From Campylobacterota bacterium (GTDB lineage Bacteria > Campylobacterota_A > Desulfurellia > JAADFJ01): DNA of 46,918 bases. Position numbers and translations under genes: made by a program. This document shows, one piece after another, positions 1 to 9,584 of the stretch. Below the pieces are notes generated by a model. That model had not been told where the DNA came from and ran no database searches. It saw only the letters and a list, made by a program, of their open reading frames with translations. The stretch covers positions 1 through 46,918 of the forward strand of contig JAADFJ010000088.1 of the NCBI GenBank assembly GCA_013152955.1, in the 5' to 3' direction. The stretch's first letter is position 1; each line of letters begins with the position of its first letter.

Positions 1-297
1 CATACTGCAAGTTTGGGAAACGGGCCTGTCAGTGCTTTTGATCAGGCGCTAAAAGCAGCTCTCGGGCAGTTCTTTCCTACACTTTCAGAATGCAGACTTA
101 CCGATTATAAAGTTAGAATTCTTGTACCGGAGAATGGAGCAAAAGCATCCATAAGAGTTCTTATAACAACAAAAGATTCCGAAACAAGCTGGGAAACGGT
201 TGGGGTTTCAACCGATATTCTGGATGCAAGCAAAGATGCAATTTGTGATTCAATTATATACAAACTGCTGAAAGATAAAACGAAGGTAAAAAAATGA
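1..297 (+). CDS. cimA: (R)-citramalate synthase / 2-isopropylmalate synthase-like protein, C-terminal regulatory domain (5' truncated by window edge)
   Basis: Frame is open from base 1; GNGPVSAFDQALKAAL...DYKVRIL...ITTKDSETSWETVGVSTDILDAS is typical of the LeuA/CimA C-terminal domain. Confidence 0.75.
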   Translation, partial: HTASLGNGPVSAFDQALKAALGQFFPTLSECRLTDYKVRILVPENGAKASIRVLITTKDSETSWETVGVSTDILDASKDAICDSIIYKLLKDKTKVKK

Positions 298-1241
298 TTC
301 ATCTGCTTCCTTTTGAAGAGCCGATAGCCGAGCTTGATAAAAAAATAGAGGAACTTGAGGCTCTGCAGGGTAAATTTGATATAAATAATGAGATAGAGAT
401 TATCAGAAAACGACGCAATCAATTGTTGAAAGAGCTTTATAATAGTCTTACTCTAAGGGAGCGCATTCAGATTGCAAGGCATCCCGACAGACCGCATACG
501 GATTTTTATATTGAGCAGCTTATAGAAAATTTTACAAAACTCTCCGGCGACCGACTGTTTAAAGAAGATGAGGCGATAGTTGCAGGAATTGGCAAATTCA
601 GCGGCATGTCTGTAGCTGTCATAGGTCATCAAAAAGGCGAGACTACCAAAGATAATTTGAAATATAACTTTGGAATGGCTCGTCCCGAAGGATATAGAAA
701 AACTCAAAGAATAATGGGTCTGGCCGAGAAGTTCAGGCTGCCTGTAATAAATTTTATCGATACACCGGGAGCGTATCCCGGTCCTGATGCAGAAGAAAGA
801 GGTCAGGCAGAGGCTATAGCAATGAATCTCTATAAGATGTCATCACTTAAAACTCCTATAATTTCCATTATAACAGGAGAGGGGGGATCAGGGGGTGCAC
901 TTGCAGTAGCGGTAGCAGACAGAATTGCAATGCTTTCGTATTCGATATACGGGGTTATATCTCCCGAAGGATGTTCATCCATTCTATGGAGATCAGCCGA
1001 TCATGCAGAACAGGCGGCGAGAGCTATGAAAATCACCGCGAAAGACCTTTTGCAGTTTGGAATTATTGATGAAGTTATAGACGAACCTCCGGGCGGAGCC
1101 CACAGAGATAAGCTGCAGACAGCCAAGAATATTGCTGCTTTTATCAAAAAATCTTTAAAAGAACTGAAATCTTTAAAATCCGATAAAGTAGTAAAGGCAA
1201 GATATGCCAAACTTCGCAAGATAGGCGGCGATCTATTATGA
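294..1241 (+). CDS. accA: acetyl-CoA carboxylase carboxyltransferase subunit alpha
   Basis: ARHPDRPHTDFYIE, FGMARPEGYRK, FIDTPGAYPGPDAEERGQAEAIA, GEGGSGGALA motifs. Confidence 0.97.
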   Translation: MIHLLPFEEPIAELDKKIEELEALQGKFDINNEIEIIRKRRNQLLKELYNSLTLRERIQIARHPDRPHTDFYIEQLIENFTKLSGDRLFKEDEAIVAGIGKFSGMSVAVIGHQKGETTKDNLKYNFGMARPEGYRKTQRIMGLAEKFRLPVINFIDTPGAYPGPDAEERGQAEAIAMNLYKMSSLKTPIISIITGEGGSGGALAVAVADRIAMLSYSIYGVISPEGCSSILWRSADHAEQAARAMKITAKDLLQFGIIDEVIDEPPGGAHRDKLQTAKNIAAFIKKSLKELKSLKSDKVVKARYAKLRKIGGDLL

Positions 1242-2308
1242 AAAAGATAAGAGAAGAAATCAATCGCATAGATAAAGATATTGTAGAATTTTTAGATAAG
1301 CGGGCAAAATTGGTAAAAAAAATAAGTGAGGTCAAAAGAAAGGAGAGATCTCCCATATTTGCTCCTGAACGGGAAAAAGTTGTTTTTAACAGAGTGATGC
1401 AATTTTCCGAGGGATCGTTTCCGCAGGAAAGTCTAAAATTTATCTTCAGAGAAATCATATCTGCATCTATTCTGCTGGAAGGTGCTCTTAAGGTAGCATA
1501 TCTAGGACCTGAGGCAACATTCAGCCAGGAAGCGGCAATTTCTCGCTTTGGACTTAGTGCTAAATATTTTCCGCAGAATGATATCGAGCAAGTATTCTCG
1601 TCTGTCCAATCCGGCAGATCTGATATTGGAGTTATTCCTATTGAAAACTCAAATGAAGGCATTATAAATGATTCGCTGGATATTTTTCTTAAAACTAAGT
1701 CAAAGATAGTTTCAGAGATTGTACTTAAAGTTCACCATCATCTTTTAAGTCAGGAGAAATCTATTTCAGAAATTAAAAAAATCTATTCTCATCCATACGC
1801 ATTAGCACAGTGTAAAAAATGGATAAAAAATAATCTCAATGTAGAAACAATAGATGTTGCCAGCACAGCTAAAGCTGCAAAACTTGCATCCGGCGAACCC
1901 CAATCCGCTGCTATAGCATCTATAACGGCTGCTGATATTTATCATCTTAACCTTCTTGCTCCAAATATTGAGAATATGTCCGACAATGCAACCCGCTTTT
2001 TAGTTATCGGCAACTTCGACGCTAAACCATCAGGATCAGATAAAACATCTATACTTTTTTCAACCAGGAATAGAATAGGATTGCTATACGATGCACTGTC
2101 AATTTTCTCAAGATGGGGTATTGATTTAACCAGGATTATTTCACGACCTAACAAAAATGATCCTTGGAGCTATATTTTTTATATTGATTGTTACGGGCAT
2201 ATAAACGATGAAAATATCAAGAGAGCAATGGGCGAACTTGAGATGCAGTCAACAATTTTTAAGCATCTTGGTTCTTATCCTGCTCAAAGGCTGGAAAACA
2301 ACAAATAA
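1238..2308 (+). CDS. pheA: bifunctional chorismate mutase / prephenate dehydratase
   Basis: N-terminal chorismate mutase helix (IREEINRIDKDIVEFLDKRAKLVKKISEVK), then VAYLGPEATFSQEAA, IPIENSNEGIINDSLD and a C-terminal ACT region. Confidence 0.95.
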   Translation: MKKIREEINRIDKDIVEFLDKRAKLVKKISEVKRKERSPIFAPEREKVVFNRVMQFSEGSFPQESLKFIFREIISASILLEGALKVAYLGPEATFSQEAAISRFGLSAKYFPQNDIEQVFSSVQSGRSDIGVIPIENSNEGIINDSLDIFLKTKSKIVSEIVLKVHHHLLSQEKSISEIKKIYSHPYALAQCKKWIKNNLNVETIDVASTAKAAKLASGEPQSAAIASITAADIYHLNLLAPNIENMSDNATRFLVIGNFDAKPSGSDKTSILFSTRNRIGLLYDALSIFSRWGIDLTRIISRPNKNDPWSYIFYIDCYGHINDENIKRAMGELEMQSTIFKHLGSYPAQRLENNK

Positions 2309-2323
2309 ACAGAGGTAAAAGTA

Positions 2324-3421
2324 ATGAAAGTTAGAAATTGGGTTAAAAATTTGGTTACATACAAAGCCGGTAAACCTATTGCACATGCAGCAGGAGAAAT
2401 AGGTATGGCTGCCGATGAGATTGTAAAACTTGCTTCAAACGAAAACAGCTTAGGATCGTCGCCTCTTGCAGTAGCTGCATTGAAAGAGAATATCAATACC
2501 TTTTACAGGTATCCGGATGGCTCAAATTATGATTTTATAGGCAAGCTGTCCGGTAAGTATTCCGTTTTGCCGGAGCAGATTGCAGTAGGCAACGGTTCTG
2601 ATGAAATTATCAATCTTATATATTCTGCATTTTGCCAGGAAACCGATGAGGCGATTATGGCATTTCCATCATTTGCAGAATATTTGCTTATTGGAGCAGT
2701 TCACAGAGTTAATGTTCTCAGAGTGCCGTTGAAAGAATTCAAAACCGATCTTTATGCAGTTAAGGATGCAATTAATGAAAACACAAAGGTCATCTTTTTG
2801 AATTCTCCGAATAATCCGACAGGCACCATCATCAAGCATGACGAATTAATGGACTTTATGAAGAATATACCTGAGGATATTCTCGTGGTTATGGATGAGG
2901 CGTATTACGAATATGCGACAGGCAAACCCGATTTCCCCGAAACAATAGATTTTATACGCAAGTTTGATAATTTTCTGATATTGAGAACATTTTCGAAAGC
3001 ATACGGTCTTGCAGGATTAAGAATAGGTTACGCAATAGGAGATAAAGAGATTATAGATGCCATAAACCATGTAAGGCAGCCTTTCAATGTAAATAAAGCT
3101 GCCCAAATTGCCGCTTTTGCCGCATTGGATGACACTGAATTTTTATCCAAAGTAAGATTCATGGTAGAATCCGGTATGACTTATCTCAAATCTGAATTTG
3201 AAAACATGGGAATAGAATATACGGAAAGCTATGCCAATTTTCTGCTGATAAATTTAAAAACGGATGCAGAAAACATATCTGATAAACTGCTTCAAAAAGG
3301 TATAGTTGTCAGGAGTATGTCAGGATACGGCCTTAAGGAGTTTATGAGAATAACAGTTGGCAACGAAACCGAAAATGAAAGATTTATAGCAAGTCTAAAA
3401 TCTGTGTTAAACGAGGAATAG
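2324..3421 (+). CDS. hisC: histidinol-phosphate / aromatic aminotransferase
   Basis: KLASNENSLGSSPLA, NSPNNPTGT, DEAYYEY, RTFSKAYGLAGLRIGYA. Confidence 0.92.
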   Translation: MKVRNWVKNLVTYKAGKPIAHAAGEIGMAADEIVKLASNENSLGSSPLAVAALKENINTFYRYPDGSNYDFIGKLSGKYSVLPEQIAVGNGSDEIINLIYSAFCQETDEAIMAFPSFAEYLLIGAVHRVNVLRVPLKEFKTDLYAVKDAINENTKVIFLNSPNNPTGTIIKHDELMDFMKNIPEDILVVMDEAYYEYATGKPDFPETIDFIRKFDNFLILRTFSKAYGLAGLRIGYAIGDKEIIDAINHVRQPFNVNKAAQIAAFAALDDTEFLSKVRFMVESGMTYLKSEFENMGIEYTESYANFLLINLKTDAENISDKLLQKGIVVRSMSGYGLKEFMRITVGNETENERFIASLKSVLNEE

Positions 3422-4441
3422 ATGATGATTATTGTAATGAAACGCAGCGCAACCAAAGAACAGGTTGACGCACTAATCAAAAGAATAAATAGATGGGGCT
3501 TTGAAACTCATCTTTCCAAAGGTGACAATAAAACCGTAATTGGTGTGATAGGTAAAGGGGAAACGCTGCAAAGCAGAGCATTTCTTGCTTTTGAAGGTGT
3601 CGAAAATGTTATGCAGGTCAATAAACCGTATAAACTGGTCAGCAGAGAGTTTCATCCTGAGAATACCGTTATAGATGTAAAAAACGCTAAAATCGGAGGC
3701 AAAAAGATAACCGTTATGGCCGGACCATGTTCGGTTGAAAACGGAGATATGGTTATGAAGGTTGCAGAATCGGTTTCCGCTAACGGTGCTACAATATTGA
3801 GAGGCGGTGCGTTCAAACCGAGAACAAGCCCTTATTCTTTTCAGGGTCTTGGAGAAGAAGGCTTAAAAATTCTCAGAGAATCCGCCGATGCAACCGGAAT
3901 GAAAGTTATAACAGAAGTTATGGATGTAAGAGACGTAGAACTTATTGAAAAATATACCGATATTTTTCAAATAGGCGCACGTAATATGGCAAATTTTAGT
4001 CTTTTAAAGGAAGTTGGAAAAACAAAAAAGCCTGTTATGCTGAAACGCGGAATGTCTGCTACGCTTCAGGAGTTTTTGCTTGCCGCAGAATATATTATGA
4101 ACGAAGGAAACGAAGAAGTAATTTTATGCGAAAGAGGCATAAGAACATTTGAGCAGTATACGAGAAATACTTTGGATCTTGCCATTGTTCCTGCAATAAA
4201 AGAGCTTTCTCATTTGCCTATTGTTGTTGATCCCTCGCATGCAACCGGCAGAAAACATCTTGTTATACCTATGGCACTTGCTGCTATAGCTTCCGGAGCT
4301 GATGGTATTATGGTTGAGGTGCATCCAAATCCGGCTGAAGCATTGTCCGATGGTGTGCAAGCTCTTCTTCCATCTGATTTTAATACTATGATGAAGGCAA
4401 TAGAAATAATATCAAAAGCAGTTGGCAGAACAATTTCGTAA
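3422..4441 (+). CDS. aroF: 3-deoxy-7-phosphoheptulonate synthase (DAHP synthase, AroF/type I-beta, N-terminal ferredoxin-like domain)
   Basis: MAGPCSVEN, LRGGAFKPRTSPYSFQGLGEEGL, VDPSHATGRK. Confidence 0.96.
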   Translation: MMIIVMKRSATKEQVDALIKRINRWGFETHLSKGDNKTVIGVIGKGETLQSRAFLAFEGVENVMQVNKPYKLVSREFHPENTVIDVKNAKIGGKKITVMAGPCSVENGDMVMKVAESVSANGATILRGGAFKPRTSPYSFQGLGEEGLKILRESADATGMKVITEVMDVRDVELIEKYTDIFQIGARNMANFSLLKEVGKTKKPVMLKRGMSATLQEFLLAAEYIMNEGNEEVILCERGIRTFEQYTRNTLDLAIVPAIKELSHLPIVVDPSHATGRKHLVIPMALAAIASGADGIMVEVHPNPAEALSDGVQALLPSDFNTMMKAIEIISKAVGRTIS

Positions 4442-5875
4442 GTGTTTTCAAAAGTTTTTATAGTTGGGTTGGGACTTATCGGAGGTTCTTTAGCTTTAGA
4501 TATAAGAGAACATAAGCTTTCTGATAAAATAGTAGGGTATGATAGTGATCAATCCAATCTGAACGAAGCTGTGAGGCTTGGCATTATAGATGAAGCGGCA
4601 CCTTTGGAATCAGTCGGTCAAAGTGACTTTGTAGTTTTGTCGGTTCCGGTTGGCCAAATACCTAATGTATACAAAAAGATTGCACCAAAATTAAACGATA
4701 AAGCAATTGTTGTTGATACCGGAAGCGTTAAGAAATATATAATAAATCGGATTAACAGAATTGAAAACAGTCAGCATTTCGTGCCATGTCATCCGATTGC
4801 AGGAACCGAAAACAGCGGACCGTCGGCAGCTGTACCTGGCTTGTTTAAGAAAAAAAATGTTATTATTACAACAGAAAAAAAAGACAGCAGAATTGAAAAG
4901 GTATCGGAATTGTGGAGATCGGTTGGGGCAACTATTGTATTTATGAATGCGGAAAGGCACGATGAGATCTTTGCCGCAGTGAGTCATCTTCCGCATATAG
5001 CTGCGTATAGCCTTGTTGATTCCGTGATTGTAGACGGGCATCTGCCTCAATACATAGGGGGCGGCTTGGCGGATTATACCAGAATTGCCGCAAGTTCTCC
5101 GTCAATGTGGAACGATATCTTTATTTATAATAAAAAAAACCTGACCAAATCAATCGAAAAATACGAGAGAAGTCTGAATCGTCTGAAAGAATGCATAGAA
5201 AATGAGAGAGGAGTGTTGGAATTTCTTTCGGCTGCAAGAGATGCGAAATTAGAAAATATTGAAGATAAGCAGATCATTATTACCGTTGATGGTCCTTCGG
5301 GTGCGGGAAAAAGCAGCGTAAGTCAGAGGATTGCGGAGAAACTTAACTTTTTATATATAGACAGTGGTGCGCTATATAGAGCCAAAGCGATAATCAAAGA
5401 TATTGATGAGATGCGGCTCAAATTCAGAAACAGCGGCGGCAAATGGGATCTTTTTTATGGAGGCAAGAGCATAGAAGGCGATATACGAGGCGAAAAGGCA
5501 GCTGTTGCCGCAAGCAATATTGCCAAAGATTTAAAAGTAAGGGAAAACGTAAACGAAATGATATATCGGATGGTAGGTAAACGATCCGCAATTGTTGAAG
5601 GGAGAGACGCAGGAACTGCCATATTTCCAAATGCCGATTTGAAGCTGTTTTTGGATGCTCCGCTTGAGGTGCGTACTAAAAGAAGAGCAAAGGATGATAA
5701 GTTCGCAACCAAAAAGCAGTTGAGTGATAGAGATATGCAGGATATGAGCAGAGCTGTTTCGCCGCTTTCTATGGCAGCTGATGCCGTATATCTGGATACG
5801 ACTGCAAGTTACGACAGAGTTTTAAAAATGATTAATTCAATTATTCGCAATACTCTCAAAAAATCTGTCAGCTAA
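4442..5875 (+). CDS. prephenate dehydrogenase - cytidylate kinase fusion protein (GTG start)
   Basis: N-terminal TyrA (VFIVGLGLIGGSLALDI, CHPIAGTENSGP, HDEIFAAVSHLPHIAAY) continues in frame into CMK (IITVDGPSGAGKSSVSQRIAEKLNFLYIDSGALYRA, VEGRDAGTAIFPNADLKLFLDA). Confidence 0.93.
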   Translation: MFSKVFIVGLGLIGGSLALDIREHKLSDKIVGYDSDQSNLNEAVRLGIIDEAAPLESVGQSDFVVLSVPVGQIPNVYKKIAPKLNDKAIVVDTGSVKKYIINRINRIENSQHFVPCHPIAGTENSGPSAAVPGLFKKKNVIITTEKKDSRIEKVSELWRSVGATIVFMNAERHDEIFAAVSHLPHIAAYSLVDSVIVDGHLPQYIGGGLADYTRIAASSPSMWNDIFIYNKKNLTKSIEKYERSLNRLKECIENERGVLEFLSAARDAKLENIEDKQIIITVDGPSGAGKSSVSQRIAEKLNFLYIDSGALYRAKAIIKDIDEMRLKFRNSGGKWDLFYGGKSIEGDIRGEKAAVAASNIAKDLKVRENVNEMIYRMVGKRSAIVEGRDAGTAIFPNADLKLFLDAPLEVRTKRRAKDDKFATKKQLSDRDMQDMSRAVSPLSMAADAVYLDTTASYDRVLKMINSIIRNTLKKSVS

Positions 5876-6738
5876 TGAGACTTATACTTTCAAACAACAT
5901 CGGATTTTGTTATGGTGTCAAAAGAGCAGTTGGTATTGTTGATGAACTTTCGTCTAAATACAAGGTAAAAACATTCGGGCCGCTGATTCACAATCCTCAA
6001 ATGATTGAGAGATTGAGGAAGAAAGGTGTTCAGACGATTAATAGTGTAAATGATAAGACAAATAAGGATTACAAAATTGTTATAAGATCTCATGGAGTTG
6101 GCCCCGATACATATAATTTACTGAATAAGATTGGAATTGATTATATAGATGCAACTTGTCCCTTTGTCAAGAATGCCCAGGATTTTGTTAAACGAAAAAG
6201 TAGAGAAAAGATCACTGTTTTGATTTTTGGAGATAAGCAGCATCCTGAGGTTAAAGCAGTAATGTCGTATGCAAAAGATATTGTAGTTGCCGAATCGATC
6301 GAAGAGGTGAGGGCGCTTCCTAATTTTAAAAAGATTGCCGTGGTTTCCCAAACAACACAGTCGAAACAGCTATTCAGACAAGTTGTGATGGTGCTTCTTG
6401 ATAAAGCTGCCGAGGTTGATATATATAACTCTATATGCGGAGCAACCGAAAGCAGACAGACAGAAGCCGAAAAGCTGTCTTGTATGGTTGACATTATGCT
6501 TATTGTAGGCGGCAAAAACAGTGCAAATACAAGAAGGCTATACACCGTATGTCAAAATCATTGCGAAACATGCTATCATATTGAGACCGTTCGAGACATC
6601 GGTTTTGATTTGTTTCCAAGAAACAGCACAATAGGGCTTATTACAGGGGCATCAACCCCTGATTTTATAGTTGATGAAATAATAGATGCTATGGAACGTG
6701 AGTTCGGGACAGATCTATCGGTTGAAGCACTAAATTGA
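5875..6738 (+). CDS. ispH: 4-hydroxy-3-methylbut-2-enyl diphosphate reductase
   Basis: NNIGFCYGVKRAV, DATCPFV, NSICGATESRQ (three conserved Cys), HGVGP. Confidence 0.96.
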   Translation: MRLILSNNIGFCYGVKRAVGIVDELSSKYKVKTFGPLIHNPQMIERLRKKGVQTINSVNDKTNKDYKIVIRSHGVGPDTYNLLNKIGIDYIDATCPFVKNAQDFVKRKSREKITVLIFGDKQHPEVKAVMSYAKDIVVAESIEEVRALPNFKKIAVVSQTTQSKQLFRQVVMVLLDKAAEVDIYNSICGATESRQTEAEKLSCMVDIMLIVGGKNSANTRRLYTVCQNHCETCYHIETVRDIGFDLFPRNSTIGLITGASTPDFIVDEIIDAMEREFGTDLSVEALN

Positions 6739-7652
6739 TGGACAATTTGAGACATATCAAAATTGTAAGAAATTTTGATGACAGAATTTTGAAAAAAGGA
6801 ATGGCTGTGGCATTCGGAAGTTTTGACGGAGTTCATATCGGCCATCAAAAAGTATTAAACAGAGCATATGAAATTGCAAAAAAAGAAGCTTTGATTTCTG
6901 CTGTCTTTGTTTTTTGGCCGCACCCGAGATTTATTCTCAAACCGACACTTCCGTTTATAATATCGGGTTTCAGAGATCAGATTGAGTCTTTTAAAAAATC
7001 GGGAATAAAGGTTAGTATGATTAACAGGTTTAATGAAGCGATAAGAGATATGAATTACAATAGTTTCATAAAAGAATACATCCTGAAAAACATAAATATG
7101 AAATATGCAATTGTCGGGTATGATTATACATTTGGGAAGAACGCACAAGGTGATATAGAAAAACTTAAGATTCTGGGAAAACTGTACGGATTTAAGGTTG
7201 CGGTAGTTCCGCCTGTTATGGTTGATGGGGAAATAGTCAGCAGTTCTAAAATAAGACGATATCTTATGTCGGGCAATATGGAAAAGGCAGGTAGAATGTT
7301 GGGCAGGCACTACTCTGTTACATCCAGAGTAAAAAGGGGCAATGGAAGAGGCTCAAAAATAGGAATTCCTACTATCAATCTATATCCCAGAATCGGTTTG
7401 CCGGCAGATGGAGTGTATTGCGGTAATGCATCCATTAAAGATAAGACATATAAAGCGGCAGTAAATATTGGAACAAACCCTACATTCGGCGACTCAAGAC
7501 ATATAGAAGCTCATTTAATAAATTTTAGCGGAGATTTGGAGCGTAAGGTTGTAAAATTGGAGCTTATACGTTATATTAGAGGTGAAATACGGTTTAACAA
7601 TGCGAACGAATTGATAACCCGCATCAAAGAGGATATAAAAGAATGCAGATGA
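6735..7652 (+). CDS. ribF: bifunctional riboflavin kinase / FAD synthetase
   Basis: AFGSFDGVHIGHQKVL, VGYDYTFGKNAQGD, VSSSKIRRYL, IGIPTINL, DGVYCGNA, AVNIGTNPTFG. Confidence 0.96.
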   Translation: MMDNLRHIKIVRNFDDRILKKGMAVAFGSFDGVHIGHQKVLNRAYEIAKKEALISAVFVFWPHPRFILKPTLPFIISGFRDQIESFKKSGIKVSMINRFNEAIRDMNYNSFIKEYILKNINMKYAIVGYDYTFGKNAQGDIEKLKILGKLYGFKVAVVPPVMVDGEIVSSSKIRRYLMSGNMEKAGRMLGRHYSVTSRVKRGNGRGSKIGIPTINLYPRIGLPADGVYCGNASIKDKTYKAAVNIGTNPTFGDSRHIEAHLINFSGDLERKVVKLELIRYIRGEIRFNNANELITRIKEDIKECR

Positions 7653-7661
7653 GCTAATGAT

Positions 7662-8621
7662 ATGAAACGTATAGCAGTTTTAACGAGCGGCGGTGATTCG
7701 GCAGGCATGAATCCTACTCTCAAATCAATTGTTGAAGAATCACGCAGGGATAATATTTCCGTAACCGGTTTTTTAAGAGGCTATCTTGGTTTGGTCAAAG
7801 GTGCGGCTATTGAAATGTATTATAAAACCGTGTCGGGAGCTGCAAGAAAAGGAGGAACTCTCCTTAAAACATCTCGATTTCCGGAATTTGAAAAGGTTTT
7901 GATTCAGAAGCAGGCCGCTGTAGTGCTGCAAAAAAATGATATTGATGGATTGATAGTGATCGGCGGTGACGGGTCTCTTCATGGAGCAATGGCTTTAGAG
8001 TCAATAGGAGTACCGGTTGTGGCTATTCCGGCATCAATTGATAATGATATATATGGAACCGATATTGCATTAGGTGTTGATACTTCACTTAATACGATCG
8101 TACGCTCTATTGACAGCATAAAAGATACCGCTTCCTCTCATGGCAGAGCTTTTGTAATTGAAACTATGGGGCGGTCATCCGGATATTTGGCTCTTGTAGG
8201 AGCTATGGCAACCGGTGCGGAAGCGCTTATTATTCCTGAGGTGCAATACGATATTAAAAGTATTGCCGGAAGGCTGAAAAATGAGCATGAGAGAGGCAGA
8301 GAATACAGTATTATTGTAGTTGCCGAGGGAACCGGAGCAACAGCTGAAATGTCTGATGCTTTAAAAACCATCTCAAAATTTGATACACGCGTTACTGTTT
8401 TGGGACATCTTCAAAGAGGCGGATCTCCTACCGTATTCGACAGAATGCTTGGATTTCGACTGGGTGCTCAGGCGGTGAAAACACTTCTTGACGGTATAAG
8501 CGGGGTTATGGTTGGTCTTGCCGGAAATAAGATTGCCATAACATCGTTCAGAGAGGTTTTGGCGCACAAAAAGATATTGGGTGAGCGATATGTCGAGTAT
8601 GCAAAACGACTTGCCTGCTGA
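7662..8621 (+). CDS. pfkA: 6-phosphofructokinase (ATP-type signature)
   Basis: LTSGGDSAGMNPTLK, VIGGDGSLHGA (Gly after GGD, ATP-type), PASIDNDIYGTD, ETMGRSSGYLAL, LGHLQRGGSP. Confidence 0.93.
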   Translation: MKRIAVLTSGGDSAGMNPTLKSIVEESRRDNISVTGFLRGYLGLVKGAAIEMYYKTVSGAARKGGTLLKTSRFPEFEKVLIQKQAAVVLQKNDIDGLIVIGGDGSLHGAMALESIGVPVVAIPASIDNDIYGTDIALGVDTSLNTIVRSIDSIKDTASSHGRAFVIETMGRSSGYLALVGAMATGAEALIIPEVQYDIKSIAGRLKNEHERGREYSIIVVAEGTGATAEMSDALKTISKFDTRVTVLGHLQRGGSPTVFDRMLGFRLGAQAVKTLLDGISGVMVGLAGNKIAITSFREVLAHKKILGERYVEYAKRLAC

Positions 8622-9435
8622 TGTAAAACTTTTGGAAATAGCCGAACTGATTGTAAAAAGCGATAATACTGCTATTTTGACAGGTGCCGGAATATCCACT
8701 GAATCAGGTATACCGGATTTCAGAGGCGTCAATGGAATCTGGACAAATGACAAAGAATCAGAGGAGTACGCCTATCATCTTTACGAGCTTTTTTTAAAAA
8801 ATCCAAAAGCATATTGGGAAGCAATTCTTGATTTCGATTCAAGATATGGAAAATTTTACAAAACCCTAAGGAATGCGAAACCTAATAAGGCACATTTTAT
8901 CATAAGTTCTATGGAAAAAGAAGGATTTGTAAAATCTGTAATTACACAGAATGTGGATGGATTACACCGTAAAGCCGGTTCAAAAAATGTTATTGAATAT
9001 CATGGAAGTATTGATAAACTTAAATGTATCAATTGCGGTACTAAATATTTTTGGAATGAAGTAAATTTTGACAAACTTCCCCCTTTATGCCGTTGTGGAA
9101 ATGCTCTTAAGGATGATGTCGTACATTTTACAGAGCCCATTGATGAAGATATTATTGAAAACTCCATAAACGAGATGAGAGAGGCTGAACTGATTTTTGT
9201 ATGTGGCACATCAACTGTTGTTTATCCATTCGCCTCACTCCCAAGGATAGCAAAATATAAAAAACGTCCCGCTGTTGTGGTTGAAATAAATTTATCAAAA
9301 ACGGTTCTTACGGAAGACGGCATATCTGATTTTCTGCTTTGCGGAATGGTTGGTACCGTTCTTTCGGATATATATAAGCAGTTGAAAAATTTTTCTAATT
9401 ATCATCAATTTAAGGATACCTCTGTTAATCCATGA
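8581..9435 (+). CDS. NAD-dependent protein deacylase (sirtuin, Sir2/CobB family); start may be ATG 8590 or 8599
   Basis: TGAGISTESGIPDFRG, TQNVDGLHRKAG, YHGSI, zinc cysteines CINCG...CRCG. Confidence 0.93.
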   Translation: MSDMSSMQNDLPADVKLLEIAELIVKSDNTAILTGAGISTESGIPDFRGVNGIWTNDKESEEYAYHLYELFLKNPKAYWEAILDFDSRYGKFYKTLRNAKPNKAHFIISSMEKEGFVKSVITQNVDGLHRKAGSKNVIEYHGSIDKLKCINCGTKYFWNEVNFDKLPPLCRCGNALKDDVVHFTEPIDEDIIENSINEMREAELIFVCGTSTVVYPFASLPRIAKYKKRPAVVVEINLSKTVLTEDGISDFLLCGMVGTVLSDIYKQLKNFSNYHQFKDTSVNP

Positions 9436-9584
9436 ACTACTGTCTTGGGCTTAGAATTAGTTTTTTCTGCGTTGTAAATTTCGAAAATAGATGCTGCAAT
9501 TTGTGTTCTGCCGATGAATTGAACTCTTAATTTGAAATGCCCGGAATTAACAGAGATACCCTGAATAATTCGAAAGGAGATATA

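Noticed and set aside
105-422. Antisense ORFs opposite accA and other core genes (for example 105-422, 453-707, 1144-1662, 6855-7310, 36669-37052)
   Set aside because: Shadow ORFs opposite clearly conserved proteins; low-complexity or hydrophobic translations without recognisable motifs
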